A DNA stretch of 46,595 bases from Opitutus sp. GAS368 (lineage in GTDB: Bacteria > Verrucomicrobiota > Verrucomicrobiia > Opitutales > Opitutaceae): positions 1 through 46,595 of the forward strand of contig CAMCHO010000014.1 of assembly GCA_945874455.1 (NCBI GenBank), written 5' to 3'. Shown one piece after another: positions 25,266-33,285 of the stretch. Under the pieces are notes generated by a model. It was given only the letters and a program-made list of their open reading frames with translations. It searched no databases and had not been told where the DNA came from. Positions within the stretch are counted from its first letter, which is position 1. Every line of letters starts with the position of its first letter. Made by a program: the position numbers and the translations under genes.

Positions 25266-26402
25266 TCAACGGCGGCGCCACGCGGCGATGAACATGCCGT
25301 TGGCATTGAGCTCGTGGGGCCAAATGAAGAGCTGAGAGCTGAGAGCGGAGGGCTGAGCGTTCGATCCGGTGGGAATTTGGAGCGGCAGCGAATCGAGTTC
25401 CGGGTGCGCGGCGCTGAAGGCTTCGGTGACGGCGGTGGTCTCGCTGCGGGTGAGCGTGCAGACGGAGTAGATGAGGCGACCGCCGGGCTTGAGGGCGACG
25501 ACGACGTTGTTCAGGAGTGCGAGCTGAGTGGCGGCGAGCTCGCGGACATCTTCTGGTGTGGTGGTCCAGCGGGCGTGCGGATTGCGTTGCCAAGTGCCGA
25601 CGCCGCTGCACGGGGCATCGAGGAGGATGCCATCGAATTTTGTTTTTGAGGGGAGACGCGAACCGCCGTCCCAATATTCGGTGCGGTAGTTGAACAGTTT
25701 CGCACGGGCGGCGCGGCGCTTGAGCGTGTCGATGCGGCGTTCGTTGCGATCCGTGGCCCAGACCACGCCCTTGTTCTTCATGAGGTCGGCGAGGTGCAGG
25801 GTTTTACCACCCTCACCGGCGCAGGCGTCCCACCACGTCTCACCGGGCACGGGGGCGGCGGCGACTCCGACGAGTTGGGAGGCGAGGTCTTGGATTTCAA
25901 ATTCACCGGTTTTGAATTGTTCGGTCTTGAACAGATCCTGGGTGCCCGTGAAGCGGAGGGCGTCGGGTGCGCGGTCACTCTGTTCGCAGGCGAACAGTGA
26001 TTTCGCGAGGGCGGCGCTTTGGCCGGGGCGGGCGCGGAGCCAGAGTGCGGGGTCGCGTTGCAGTTGACGAAGGTAGTCGTGGGGCAGGTCCATCTCGGCG
26101 GCGAGCCACGCGGGCACGGCGCGCACCGCGAGGGTCTCGGCTTTGACGGATTTCGCATCGGCGGTGAACCGCTCGTGCATAGCCACGGCGTGTTCGAGGC
26201 GACGTTGGGGCGGATCCCTCGGATCGAGCCAAGAGAACCAGCGGTAGTAGACGAAGACGGTGTGGCTGATCAGGCGCTTGGCGGGCGGCTGGAGATAGCG
26301 GTGCCCTTCGAAATAGAAACGGAGAGCGGTGTCGGCGCGCTGGTCGGCGGAGACCGCGGCAAGAATCTGCGCGGCGTGGTTGAGGATGGCTTCGTCAGGC
26401 AT
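25266..26402 (-). CDS. RsmB/NOP family RNA (cytosine-5) methyltransferase
   Basis: A 378-residue m5C methyltransferase acting on rRNA or tRNA. The SAM motif is WDACAGEGGKTLHLADL (191-207), motif IV LLDAPCSGVGTWQRNPHARW holds Cys265, and motif VI IYSVCTLTRSE holds the catalytic Cys315. The N-terminal 150 residues are helical and only loosely NusB-like, so the exact subfamily (RsmB or YebU type) is unclear. Near the C-terminus a short stretch rich in Ser, Ala and Gln (about 346-357) is encoded by a 7-base tandem repeat and looks inserted just before the conserved FIWPHELNANGMFIA. Translation is not interrupted. Confidence 0.85.
   Translation of the reverse strand: MPDEAILNHAAQILAAVSADQRADTALRFYFEGHRYLQPPAKRLISHTVFVYYRWFSWLDPRDPPQRRLEHAVAMHERFTADAKSVKAETLAVRAVPAWLAAEMDLPHDYLRQLQRDPALWLRARPGQSAALAKSLFACEQSDRAPDALRFTGTQDLFKTEQFKTGEFEIQDLASQLVGVAAAPVPGETWWDACAGEGGKTLHLADLMKNKGVVWATDRNERRIDTLKRRAARAKLFNYRTEYWDGGSRLPSKTKFDGILLDAPCSGVGTWQRNPHARWTTTPEDVRELAATQLALLNNVVVALKPGGRLIYSVCTLTRSETTAVTEAFSAAHPELDSLPLQIPTGSNAQPSALSSQLFIWPHELNANGMFIAAWRRR
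25330..25357 (+). repeat. Heptameric tandem repeat inside the RsmB-like gene
   Basis: Four consecutive 7-base units, AGCTGAG, AGCTGAG, AGCGGAG and GGCTGAG. On the coding (minus) strand they encode part of a Ser/Ala/Gln/Leu linker. Heptameric repeats like this usually occur between genes; here they lie in the coding sequence, 92 bases from the start of the window-left stop region. Confidence 0.8.
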
Positions 26403-26571
26403 GAAACGAACGTGATTACGCGGATGTCGAGGCGAAGGGCGATGCCAATTTCCGGTGGAGGGGATGGAGGCTGAATCGGCTTGCTCGGCTTTGCGCGCGT
26501 GGGCTACTGCTGTTGCGCAGGTCGAACCCTTTGTTCAGCCGAATCCCCAAACGCTCCATCCCGAGAACATC

Positions 26572-27546
26572 ATGATATCTGCCTTCACCCGCCGTGAATT
26601 TACAAAACTCGCCCTGACCGCGCTCCCTGCGGCCGGGATGTTTTCGGCCCTGAATCCCCTGCGGGCGGCCGCCGGCGGCGGCAAGCCGAACTCCCGGGTC
26701 GCCGGAGTGCACATCGGCCTGAATGTGCCCTATAGTTTTGGTGGGCGGACGATGGCTGGTGACGAAATTCTTAAGAATTGTCGCGAGCTCAACCTCAGTG
26801 CGGTCGAGTTGCGCGCGCAGCCGGTCGAGTTGTTTATGGGGATGCCGGCTATTATGGTGGCGGCCAAGACCGGCTCCCCGAAGGCGGGGGCGGCGGCCGA
26901 TGGGAACACGGCGAAGATCCGCGAGTGGCGGAAGTCGGTGACGATGGATCGCGTGAAAGATTTTCGCCGCATGTATGACGAAGGCGGCGTGAGCATTGAG
27001 ATTCTGAAGGTGGATGGGATCTTCGCGATGACCCCCGAGGAGCTCGATTACAGTTTCACGATGGCGAAGCTGCTCGGAGCGCGGGCGATCTCGACGGAGA
27101 TTTCCAAGGTTGATGCCGAGGTGCGACGGGTGGGCGAGTTTGCCGAGAAACACCAGTTGATGATCGCATTGCACGGTCACGCGAGCACGACGGGCGCACA
27201 GTATGAACATAGCTACACGCTCGGGAAATTCGTCGGCACGAATCTCGACATCGGTCACTACGTCGCCGGGGATAATGGCTCTCCGGTGGAGTTCATGAAG
27301 CGACACCACGCGCGGATTTCGCATGTCCACATCAAGGATCGGAAACTGGACAAGCAGACGAAAAACGGCCCGAACACGCCATTTGGCGAAGGCGACACGC
27401 CGATCAAAGAGGTGCTGCGCTTGATTCGCGATAACAAGTGGGCCATCCAGGCAACGATTGAGTTTGAATATAAGGTTCCGGAGACATCCACGCGGATGGG
27501 AGAGATTGCGCGGGCAGTGAAATATTGCCGCGACGCGCTGGCGTGA
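26572..27546 (+). CDS. Tat-exported sugar phosphate isomerase/epimerase-like TIM-barrel protein
   Basis: A 324-residue protein of the xylose-isomerase-like TIM-barrel superfamily. The N-terminus has a twin-arginine signal: FTRREFTKLALTALP (residues 5-19), then a hydrophobic stretch and an Ala-rich cleavage site near 34. The barrel follows with VHIGLNVPYSF, ELNLSAVELRAQP, MIALHGHAST, TNLDIGHYVAGD and ISHVHIKDR, in which Asp, His and Glu residues match the metal-binding pattern of the family; FGEGDTPIKEVLR and QATIEFEY close it. The product probably acts on sugars outside the cytoplasm. The ATG at 26572 is chosen because the Tat motif begins 6 residues later. A hairpin plus T8 run follows the stop. 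Confidence 0.85.
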   Translation: MISAFTRREFTKLALTALPAAGMFSALNPLRAAAGGGKPNSRVAGVHIGLNVPYSFGGRTMAGDEILKNCRELNLSAVELRAQPVELFMGMPAIMVAAKTGSPKAGAAADGNTAKIREWRKSVTMDRVKDFRRMYDEGGVSIEILKVDGIFAMTPEELDYSFTMAKLLGARAISTEISKVDAEVRRVGEFAEKHQLMIALHGHASTTGAQYEHSYTLGKFVGTNLDIGHYVAGDNGSPVEFMKRHHARISHVHIKDRKLDKQTKNGPNTPFGEGDTPIKEVLRLIRDNKWAIQATIEFEYKVPETSTRMGEIARAVKYCRDALA

Positions 27547-27563
27547 GGCGAGGTCATCGGTGC

Positions 27564-27597
27564 GGCCATCGGCGCAGAGCTGGTGGCCCTTTTTTTT
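27564..27597 (+). terminator. Probable terminator after the TIM-barrel gene
   Basis: GGCCA (27564-27568) pairs with TGGCC (27584-27588) around a weakly paired interior, followed by eight T (27590-27597). It lies 17 bases after the stop codon at 27546. The T run is convincing; the stem is modest. Confidence 0.5.
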
Positions 27598-27646
27598 GTG
27601 CCGCGCGAAGGCCGGCGAAGTCCCGCTTCCCACGCGGGAGTAAACT

Positions 27647-28348
27647 GTGCACGTTGGGAGCGTGAAAGCTTCCGATTTTTTTGCCCTGCCTCGATCGCTC
27701 ACGCTCTTCGCGGGGCATTTTTCCGCTGATGCACTGCCATGGGATTGGTTGAAACAGATTGGTGCGGCGTTGGCAGCGCAGAATTTGAGCGCGGCGGGGG
27801 CGGCGCCGGAGCGGCCGCCGGGGGTGCAGATTGAGGGCCCCGTCTTTATCCACCCGACGGTGAAGCTGCCGGCTTATGCGACGATTATCGGTCCGGCGTG
27901 GATTGGGGCGAACACGCAGATCCGGCCGGGGGCTTACATCCGGGGCAACGTGATTGTGGGCGAAGGGTGCGTCTTGGGTAATGCGTGTGAGTTTAAGAAC
28001 TGCCTCTTGATGGATCGGGTACAGGTGCCACACTTTAGCTACGTGGGTGATTCGATTCTTGGGAATGGCGCGCACTTTGGAGCGGGGGTGATCTGCTCGA
28101 ATTTGCGACTCGATCAGCAACCGATTGTGGTGCGGCTTTCGGAGGCAACGTATGAGACGGGTCTGAAAAAATTTGGCGCGATCGTGGGTGACAAGGCTGA
28201 GGTCGGCTGCAACGCGGTGCTGAACCCCGGTACGCTCCTCGGACCGCGCGCGTTGGTGATGCCAGCCATGGCGTTTTCGGGTTACCTGCCACCTGCCATG
28301 ATTGCTCATGTGCGGCCGACGATAAAACTGATCCCGCGCCGGGATTGA
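27647..28348 (+). CDS. Left-handed beta-helix (hexapeptide-repeat) protein, GlmU C-domain-like
   Basis: A 233-residue protein with an N-terminal helical lead (1-65) and then hexapeptide repeats of the left-handed beta-helix type: VFIHPTVKLPAYATIIGPAW, IGANTQIRPGAYIRGNVIVG and EGCVLGNACEFKNCLLMD. It most resembles the acetyltransferase half of GlmU-type or sugar-1-phosphate nucleotidyltransferase proteins. There is no nucleotidyltransferase domain. The start is GTG at 27647, 7 bases after a GGGAG; a second GTG at 27662 is possible. Its enzymatic role is unproven; it could be a sugar-nucleotide acyltransferase. trpS begins 39 bases after the stop. Confidence 0.75.
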   Translation: MHVGSVKASDFFALPRSLTLFAGHFSADALPWDWLKQIGAALAAQNLSAAGAAPERPPGVQIEGPVFIHPTVKLPAYATIIGPAWIGANTQIRPGAYIRGNVIVGEGCVLGNACEFKNCLLMDRVQVPHFSYVGDSILGNGAHFGAGVICSNLRLDQQPIVVRLSEATYETGLKKFGAIVGDKAEVGCNAVLNPGTLLGPRALVMPAMAFSGYLPPAMIAHVRPTIKLIPRRD

Positions 28349-28387
28349 CGCACGGCAAGTCCGTCGCCGAAGTGCAGGTTTCTTTCC

Positions 28388-29353
28388 ATGCGCACACTCA
28401 CCGGTATCACACCTTCGGGCACGCTCCACATCGGGAACTATTTTGGCGCAATGCGGCCGGCGATCGATGCGCAGGTGCGTGGCGATTGTTTCTATTTCAT
28501 CGCGGACTACCACTCGATGACGACGGTGACCGATGCGGCGGAGCGGCGGAAGAATACCCACGGCATCGCGCTCGACTGGCTCGCGTGCGGGCTCGATCCG
28601 CAGACGAGTGTTTTTTGGCGGCAAAGTGATGTGCCCGAGGTTTGCGAACTGATGTGGATGCTGGGCACGCTCGCGCCGATGGGGCTGATGGAGCGCGCGC
28701 ACAGCTACAAGGACAAGACGGCGAAGGGAATTTCGCCGAACTTTGGGTTATTTGCGTATCCGGTGCTGATGGCGGCGGATATTTTGCTCTATGACACGCA
28801 TCGCGTACCGGTGGGACGCGATCAGAAGCAGCACGTCGAAATGACGCGCGACATGGCGATCAAGTTCAATGAAGCTTACGGCGAAACGCTCGTCGTGCCG
28901 GAGTCGGAAATTCGCGACGAGGTGGCGGTGATCCCCGGGCTCGACGGGCAAAAAATGTCCAAGAGCTACGGCAACACGATCGAGATTTTTGGCGATGAGA
29001 AGGTGCTGCGGAAAAAAATCATGGGAATCGTGATGGATTCACGCACGCCGGCGGAGCATAAGCCGGACGCGGACAAGAATCTCGCGATCCAATTGTTGAA
29101 ATTTTTTGCCACGGCCGAGGTTGCGACGGACACCGAAAATCGGCTGCGCGCGGGCGGGCTGGGCTACGGCGATTTGAAGAAAATGCTGTTCGAGCACTAC
29201 TGGAATTATTTTGCGGCAGCGCGCGCCCGGCGCGCGGAGCTGGCGGCGAATCTCGACCACGTGGACGCGGTGCTGCGCGATGGTGCGCAGCGGGCTCGCG
29301 CGGTGGCTGAACAGGTCATTGGCCGGGCGCGCAAGGCGAGCGGGCTGAGGTGA
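28388..29353 (+). CDS. trpS: Tryptophanyl-tRNA synthetase
   Basis: TrpRS, 321 residues, a class I synthetase charging tRNA(Trp). The HIGH-like motif is in ITPSGTLHIGNYFGAMRP (7-24), the KMSKS motif is in GLDGQKMSKSYGNTI (about 188-202), and the mid-domain FGLFAYPVLMAADILLYD and VPVGRDQKQHVEMTRDMA are characteristic. Length is normal (320-335). It lies downstream of the beta-helix protein on the same strand, with its own start and no overlap. The stop is 243 bases before the convergent plsC end; that gap holds only a short unconvincing frame (29460-29585). Confidence 0.97.
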   Translation: MRTLTGITPSGTLHIGNYFGAMRPAIDAQVRGDCFYFIADYHSMTTVTDAAERRKNTHGIALDWLACGLDPQTSVFWRQSDVPEVCELMWMLGTLAPMGLMERAHSYKDKTAKGISPNFGLFAYPVLMAADILLYDTHRVPVGRDQKQHVEMTRDMAIKFNEAYGETLVVPESEIRDEVAVIPGLDGQKMSKSYGNTIEIFGDEKVLRKKIMGIVMDSRTPAEHKPDADKNLAIQLLKFFATAEVATDTENRLRAGGLGYGDLKKMLFEHYWNYFAAARARRAELAANLDHVDAVLRDGAQRARAVAEQVIGRARKASGLR

Positions 29354-29596
29354 GAACCTGCAACCCCCGCGGAGAGACGGCTGATTCGCAGTATGACATT
29401 CCCGGATACGGAGGCTTCGTGGGCGAGAGCCTGCGCGCGGGCGTCGCCAGTTTTTGAAGATGAGTAACTCCGAAGTCTACTCAGCGTGGTTGCGCTCCAT
29501 GCGACGGACGGCTTGCCCAAAGATGGCGCGGAAGCGTCGGTGGGTGGCGGACCGTGAGCAGGCTCGGCCACCTGCACAGCGCTGACGGGACGACCC

Positions 29597-30259
29597 TCAG
29601 ACGACCGTGACGGGCGGGGGCGCGAGCCGGGAGATCTCCGCCATGATGCGTTCGCTGGCGATCTGGTAACGCTCTTTGCCGGACTTGGAATCGTCGTAGG
29701 CGGCGGGGAGCATCGGACGACCGAAGACGATGGTCACGCGGGTGCCGAGGCGAGGGAATTTCACACCCTTGCCGAAGGCTTCGAACGAGCCGAAAATACG
29801 CGCGGGCACGACGGGGACTTGGGTGCGGCACGCGATGAGGCCGACGCCGGCTTTGGCGGCTTGGAGGGTGCCGTCTAGTGAACGCGTGCCCTCGGGAAAG
29901 AGGATGAGGCCCCGGTTTTCCTTGATGGCTTTCAGGACACGCTTGATGGCGCTTACGTCTTGGCCACCGTCGCGGTCGACGGGGATGGTGCCGACCGAGT
30001 CGAGCCACCACGAGGCGAAGCGGCTATTCCAAAGTGTCTTGCGGGCAAAGTACGCGATTTGGCGTGGGACCTGGCAACCGATGAAAGGCGGATCGAGAAA
30101 ACTGGTATGGTTGGCGGCGACGAGGAAACCGCCGGAAGTCGGCAGGTTTTCCACGCCGATGACGTCGCCACGGAAGAACACGGCGTGAAGCACGCCGAAG
30201 AGATAGTGGCAAACCCCGTAGATCGGCTGCATCTCCGCTTGAGGGAAAGGGCGGCTCAT
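29597..30259 (-). CDS. plsC: 1-acyl-sn-glycerol-3-phosphate acyltransferase
   Basis: PlsC/LPLAT acyltransferase, 220 residues, converting lysophosphatidic acid to phosphatidic acid at the inner membrane. The catalytic H-x-x-x-x-D is NHTSFLD (His51, Asp56). The glycerol-phosphate-binding E-G-T-R motif lies in LILFPEGTRSLDG (about 115-127), and VPVVPARIFGSFEAF is motif IV. Length is typical of short PlsC. The ATG start overlaps the cmk stop by 4 bp. It is the last gene of the tyrA-aroA-cmk-plsC run; cmk followed by a plsC-like gene is a widespread bacterial order, for example in Bacillus. Confidence 0.93.
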   Translation of the reverse strand: MSRPFPQAEMQPIYGVCHYLFGVLHAVFFRGDVIGVENLPTSGGFLVAANHTSFLDPPFIGCQVPRQIAYFARKTLWNSRFASWWLDSVGTIPVDRDGGQDVSAIKRVLKAIKENRGLILFPEGTRSLDGTLQAAKAGVGLIACRTQVPVVPARIFGSFEAFGKGVKFPRLGTRVTIVFGRPMLPAAYDDSKSGKERYQIASERIMAEISRLAPPPVTVV

Positions 30260-30936
30260 GCAGCAGCGAGTTTGGTGGCGATGGCCGCGGCCATCAGGGC
30301 GACGACTTGGGCGAGGCCGATGTGCGTGGTGTCAATCGAGGTCGCGCCGACAGGGCACGCTAGCGGGGCGGTTTTTCGGGAGGAGTCGAGGCGGTCGCGT
30401 TCTACGATGGAATCTTGCTGGCCCTCGTTGGCGCGGCGGCGAGCGCGTTCGACGGGATCGGCGTGCAGGAAGAAGCGGAAATCGGCGTCGGGGAAAATCA
30501 CAGAACCGATATCGCGGCCTTCCATGACGAGACCGCAGAAGCCGTGGGCGCGGGCGACTTCGGCCTGGCCGCGCTGGTAGGAGAGTAGCGCGGCGCGGAG
30601 TTCGGGGATCGCGGCGAAGTGGGAGACGGCGGCATTGACGGCCGACGTGCGAATCTCGGCCTCGGCGACGGGTTGGCCGGAGATTTCCATTTGGGCGGAG
30701 CGGCCGTTCAAAGCAGTGCCCAGTCGCAGGGTGGCCAAGGCCGTCTGCACGGTCGCAAGGTCGGTCGGCGCGGCGCCGGCGCGCAGTAAGCCGGCGGTGA
30801 GGGCCCGATAAAAAGAGCCGGTGTCGACGTGGAGGAAGTTGAAGCGCTCGCTGATCAGCCGCGACGAGGAGGATTTTCCCGAGGCGGCGCCGCCGTCGAT
30901 GGCAACGATGAGGAAGTGGGCGGGCAGGGCGTTCAC
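30256..30936 (-). CDS. cmk: Cytidylate kinase
   Basis: CMP/dCMP kinase, 226 residues, phosphorylating CMP and dCMP for nucleotide pools. The P-loop IDGGAASGKSSSSRLISERF spans about 13-32, and LHVDTGSFYRALTAGLLR follows. GLVMEGRDIGSVIFPDADFRFFLHA carries the conserved R-D-I-G-T/S core, and ERARRRANE is the lid Arg cluster. The start is GTG, in the GTGA overlap with the aroA stop. Length is normal. Confidence 0.95.
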   Translation of the reverse strand: MNALPAHFLIVAIDGGAASGKSSSSRLISERFNFLHVDTGSFYRALTAGLLRAGAAPTDLATVQTALATLRLGTALNGRSAQMEISGQPVAEAEIRTSAVNAAVSHFAAIPELRAALLSYQRGQAEVARAHGFCGLVMEGRDIGSVIFPDADFRFFLHADPVERARRRANEGQQDSIVERDRLDSSRKTAPLACPVGATSIDTTHIGLAQVVALMAAAIATKLAAA

Positions 30937-32309
30937 GGAGCGAGGGAGTTTTTCCGCAGTGTTTCCAGCAACTCAAAAAAGTGAGGAAATGTTTTGGCGC
31001 AGCAGGCGGGATTGCGGATCGAAAGCCAGGGGCGGCCATCGCCGTGGAGATCGTGGCAGCCGAGAATGGCGAAGCTCATGGCGAAGCGGTGGTCGCCGTA
31101 GGTCTCGATTTCAAGCGAAGTGGTGGCGGCGCGACGCCGGAGTTCGGCGAGGTTGGGCGTGATCGTGAGGCCGTCTTGGTCTTCGTGCTCGTGGACGTCT
31201 TGGCCAAGCTTGCGAAGTTCGGCGACCATACCAGCGACACGATCGGTCTCTTGTTTTCGCGAGTGAGCGATCCCGGTGATGGTGGTGGGGCCTGCGAGCA
31301 ACGGGGCGAGCGCGGCGAGCGTGAGAAAGGTGTCGGAGAATTCGGAGAAATTCTGAGTGACGCCCCGAAGGACAGAGCCGGGCTGAACCGTGATGTCGAC
31401 GTCACCGTTGAACGGAGCGACTTCGGCCCCGAGGCGCGTGAGGACGTTGAGGAATTGGGAATCGCCCTGGAGGCCGTGGGCGGGCGGGAGTAAGTTGGCG
31501 ATGTGGGTGGTCCCACCTGCGGCGAGTGGGAGGGCGGTAAAATAGCTCGAGGCGGTCGCATCGGGTTCGATGGCGTAGGTGGCGGGCGGGGCGTAGCGGC
31601 CCGCAGGAATCGCAAGGGTATCGCCGGTGCGCGTGAGTTTTTGCGCGAAACCGAACTGAGCCATTTGATTGATCGTCATCGCGACGAAGGGCCAGCGGAC
31701 ACCGCCCACGAGGGTGATTTCGATCGGTGCAGCGGCGTGGGGCGCGACCATGAGGAGGGCGGAGAGGAGTTGGCTGCTCTCGCTGGCGTCGATGGAGACG
31801 GGGCCACCGCAGAGGCCGCGGGCGTGGATCTCGATCGGGAAAAAACCCTCCACGCCCGTGCAGCGGATATCGGAGCCGAGGGTGCGGAGCGCGTCGATGA
31901 GGGGTTTCATCGGGCGCTTACGCATCTGGGGCACGCCATCGAGTCGATAGCTGCCGCCGGGCGCTGCAGCGCAGAGGGCGGTGAGGAAACGGGCGGCGGT
32001 GCCGGCGAGGCCGACGAAGAGGTCGATGGGTGCGGAGTGGGCGGGGAAACCGTTTGCCTGGTCGGAGACGTGGAGCGTATGCGCGGACTCCTCGGCGGTG
32101 ATGGTGACGCCGAGTTTCCGCAGGGCCGCGGCCATCAGATGCGTGTCTTCGCTAAAGAGCGCTCCCGTCAGCGTGACGGGCCGGTCGCAGAGGGCAGCGA
32201 GGAGGAGGGCGCGGTTGGTGAGGCTTTTCGAGCCCGGCAGAGTGACGGTGCCGCGGGCGGGCCGCGTGAAGGGCTGAATGGGTAGATGGTCGGGCAGGAC
32301 GGTCGTCAC
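30933..32309 (-). CDS. aroA: 3-phosphoshikimate 1-carboxyvinyltransferase (EPSP synthase)
   Basis: EPSP synthase, 458 residues, adds enolpyruvate from PEP to shikimate-3-phosphate. The start region has TVTLPGSKSLTNRALLLAAL with Lys28. GVPQMRKRPMKPLIDAL, DASESSQLLSALLM, EPDATASSYFTALP and SRKQETDRVAGMVAELRKLG follow, in family order, with TYGDHRFAMSFAILG near the end. The usual N-A-G-T motif reads GLAGTAARF, a conservative variant of the PEP loop. GTG at 32309 is chosen because it overlaps the tyrA stop (GTGA) and matches the family's N-terminus; longer in-frame starts run antisense-like into tyrA. It may be class II by its sequence style; this was not tested. Confidence 0.93.
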   Translation of the reverse strand: MTTVLPDHLPIQPFTRPARGTVTLPGSKSLTNRALLLAALCDRPVTLTGALFSEDTHLMAAALRKLGVTITAEESAHTLHVSDQANGFPAHSAPIDLFVGLAGTAARFLTALCAAAPGGSYRLDGVPQMRKRPMKPLIDALRTLGSDIRCTGVEGFFPIEIHARGLCGGPVSIDASESSQLLSALLMVAPHAAAPIEITLVGGVRWPFVAMTINQMAQFGFAQKLTRTGDTLAIPAGRYAPPATYAIEPDATASSYFTALPLAAGGTTHIANLLPPAHGLQGDSQFLNVLTRLGAEVAPFNGDVDITVQPGSVLRGVTQNFSEFSDTFLTLAALAPLLAGPTTITGIAHSRKQETDRVAGMVAELRKLGQDVHEHEDQDGLTITPNLAELRRRAATTSLEIETYGDHRFAMSFAILGCHDLHGDGRPWLSIRNPACCAKTFPHFFELLETLRKNSLAP

Positions 32310-33166
32310 GGCAGTGGGCGGAATTGGTCGCGGTAGGCTTTGCCGCGCGAAATACGGGCGGCGACTTCGAAGTAGTCGCGGTTGGCGAGAGCGGCGCGCA
32401 GGCCATGGAGTTCGTCTTCGAAGCCGCTGAGGGCGCGGAGAATCTCGTCGCGATTTTGCTCGAGGATCGCGCGCCAGATTTGTGGGTCGCTGCCGGCGAT
32501 GCGCGTCGTGTCGCGCAGGCCGCCGCCGGCGTGGTGGCGCCACGCGGGATTTTTTGTGGCGAGAAATCCGCAAAGACTGGACGCGATGACTTGAGGCAGG
32601 TGGCTGATGTGCGCGACGATTTCGTCGTGTTGGTCAGGCGCGACCGTCACGACCTCGGCGCCGAGTGCGTGCCAAAATTCGACGACGGTGGCGGTGGCTT
32701 GGGCGGCAGTATCCACGAGCGGAGTGACGAAACAGGTGCGGTGTTCGAACAGGGTTGCGGTGCCGTGTTCCCAGCCGGTTTTCTCGGAGCCGGCCATGGG
32801 GTGCGCGCCGACGAAGTGGGCGTGGGGTGCGAGGGAGGCGTGACCGAGGCGGGAGATTTCGTTTTTCACGCTGCCGACGTCGGTGACGAGCGTGCCGGGG
32901 GCCAGGTCTGGGGCGATTTGACGGGTGAGGGGGACGATCTGGTCCACGGGTGCGGCGATCACGACGAGACTGGCGTGGCGGACGGCATCGCCGGGGGTCT
33001 CCGCGACGGCGTCGCACCACGGTTGCGCGCGAAGTTTGAGCCGTGATTCCGGACGGCGGGTCCACAGCACGATGCGTTGCGCGACGTCGCGCTCGCGCGC
33101 GGCGCGGGCAACGGATCCCCCGAGAAGACCAGGGGCGAGAATCGTGAGCTGAGTGATGGCGGACAC
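32306..33166 (-). CDS. tyrA: Prephenate dehydrogenase
   Basis: TyrA, about 286 residues from a GTG start, oxidatively decarboxylates prephenate to hydroxyphenylpyruvate for tyrosine. The NAD signature is LAPGLLGGSVARAAR (a variant G-x-G-x-x-G, with Pro in place of the first Gly), and VDQIVPLTRQI and VTDVGSVKNEIS follow. The prephenate-site motif FVGAHPMAGSEKTGWEHG is clear. DQHDEIVAHISHLPQVIASSL is the second half. A TTG six codons upstream (33184) is also possible. It heads a run in which tyrA, aroA, cmk and plsC all overlap by 4 bp, linking aromatic synthesis to nucleotide and lipid genes. Confidence 0.9.
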   Translation of the reverse strand: MSAITQLTILAPGLLGGSVARAARERDVAQRIVLWTRRPESRLKLRAQPWCDAVAETPGDAVRHASLVVIAAPVDQIVPLTRQIAPDLAPGTLVTDVGSVKNEISRLGHASLAPHAHFVGAHPMAGSEKTGWEHGTATLFEHRTCFVTPLVDTAAQATATVVEFWHALGAEVVTVAPDQHDEIVAHISHLPQVIASSLCGFLATKNPAWRHHAGGGLRDTTRIAGSDPQIWRAILEQNRDEILRALSGFEDELHGLRAALANRDYFEVAARISRGKAYRDQFRPLP

Positions 33167-33285
33167 GTCTGGCAAAAAACGCAAAATCGCCGGACGGTGT
33201 CGAGCACTTCAAAGGGTGAACGCGTCCGGTGACTACCGATGGACAACGCGTTGCAATTTATCCGCACGAACCTTTGCTCGCGGGA

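Noticed and set aside
29460-29585. A 41-codon frame (MSNSEVYSAWLRSMRR start) in the trpS-plsC gap
   Set aside because: Short, Arg-rich, no ribosome binding site and no recognisable similarity; a chance frame is as likely as a gene or relic.
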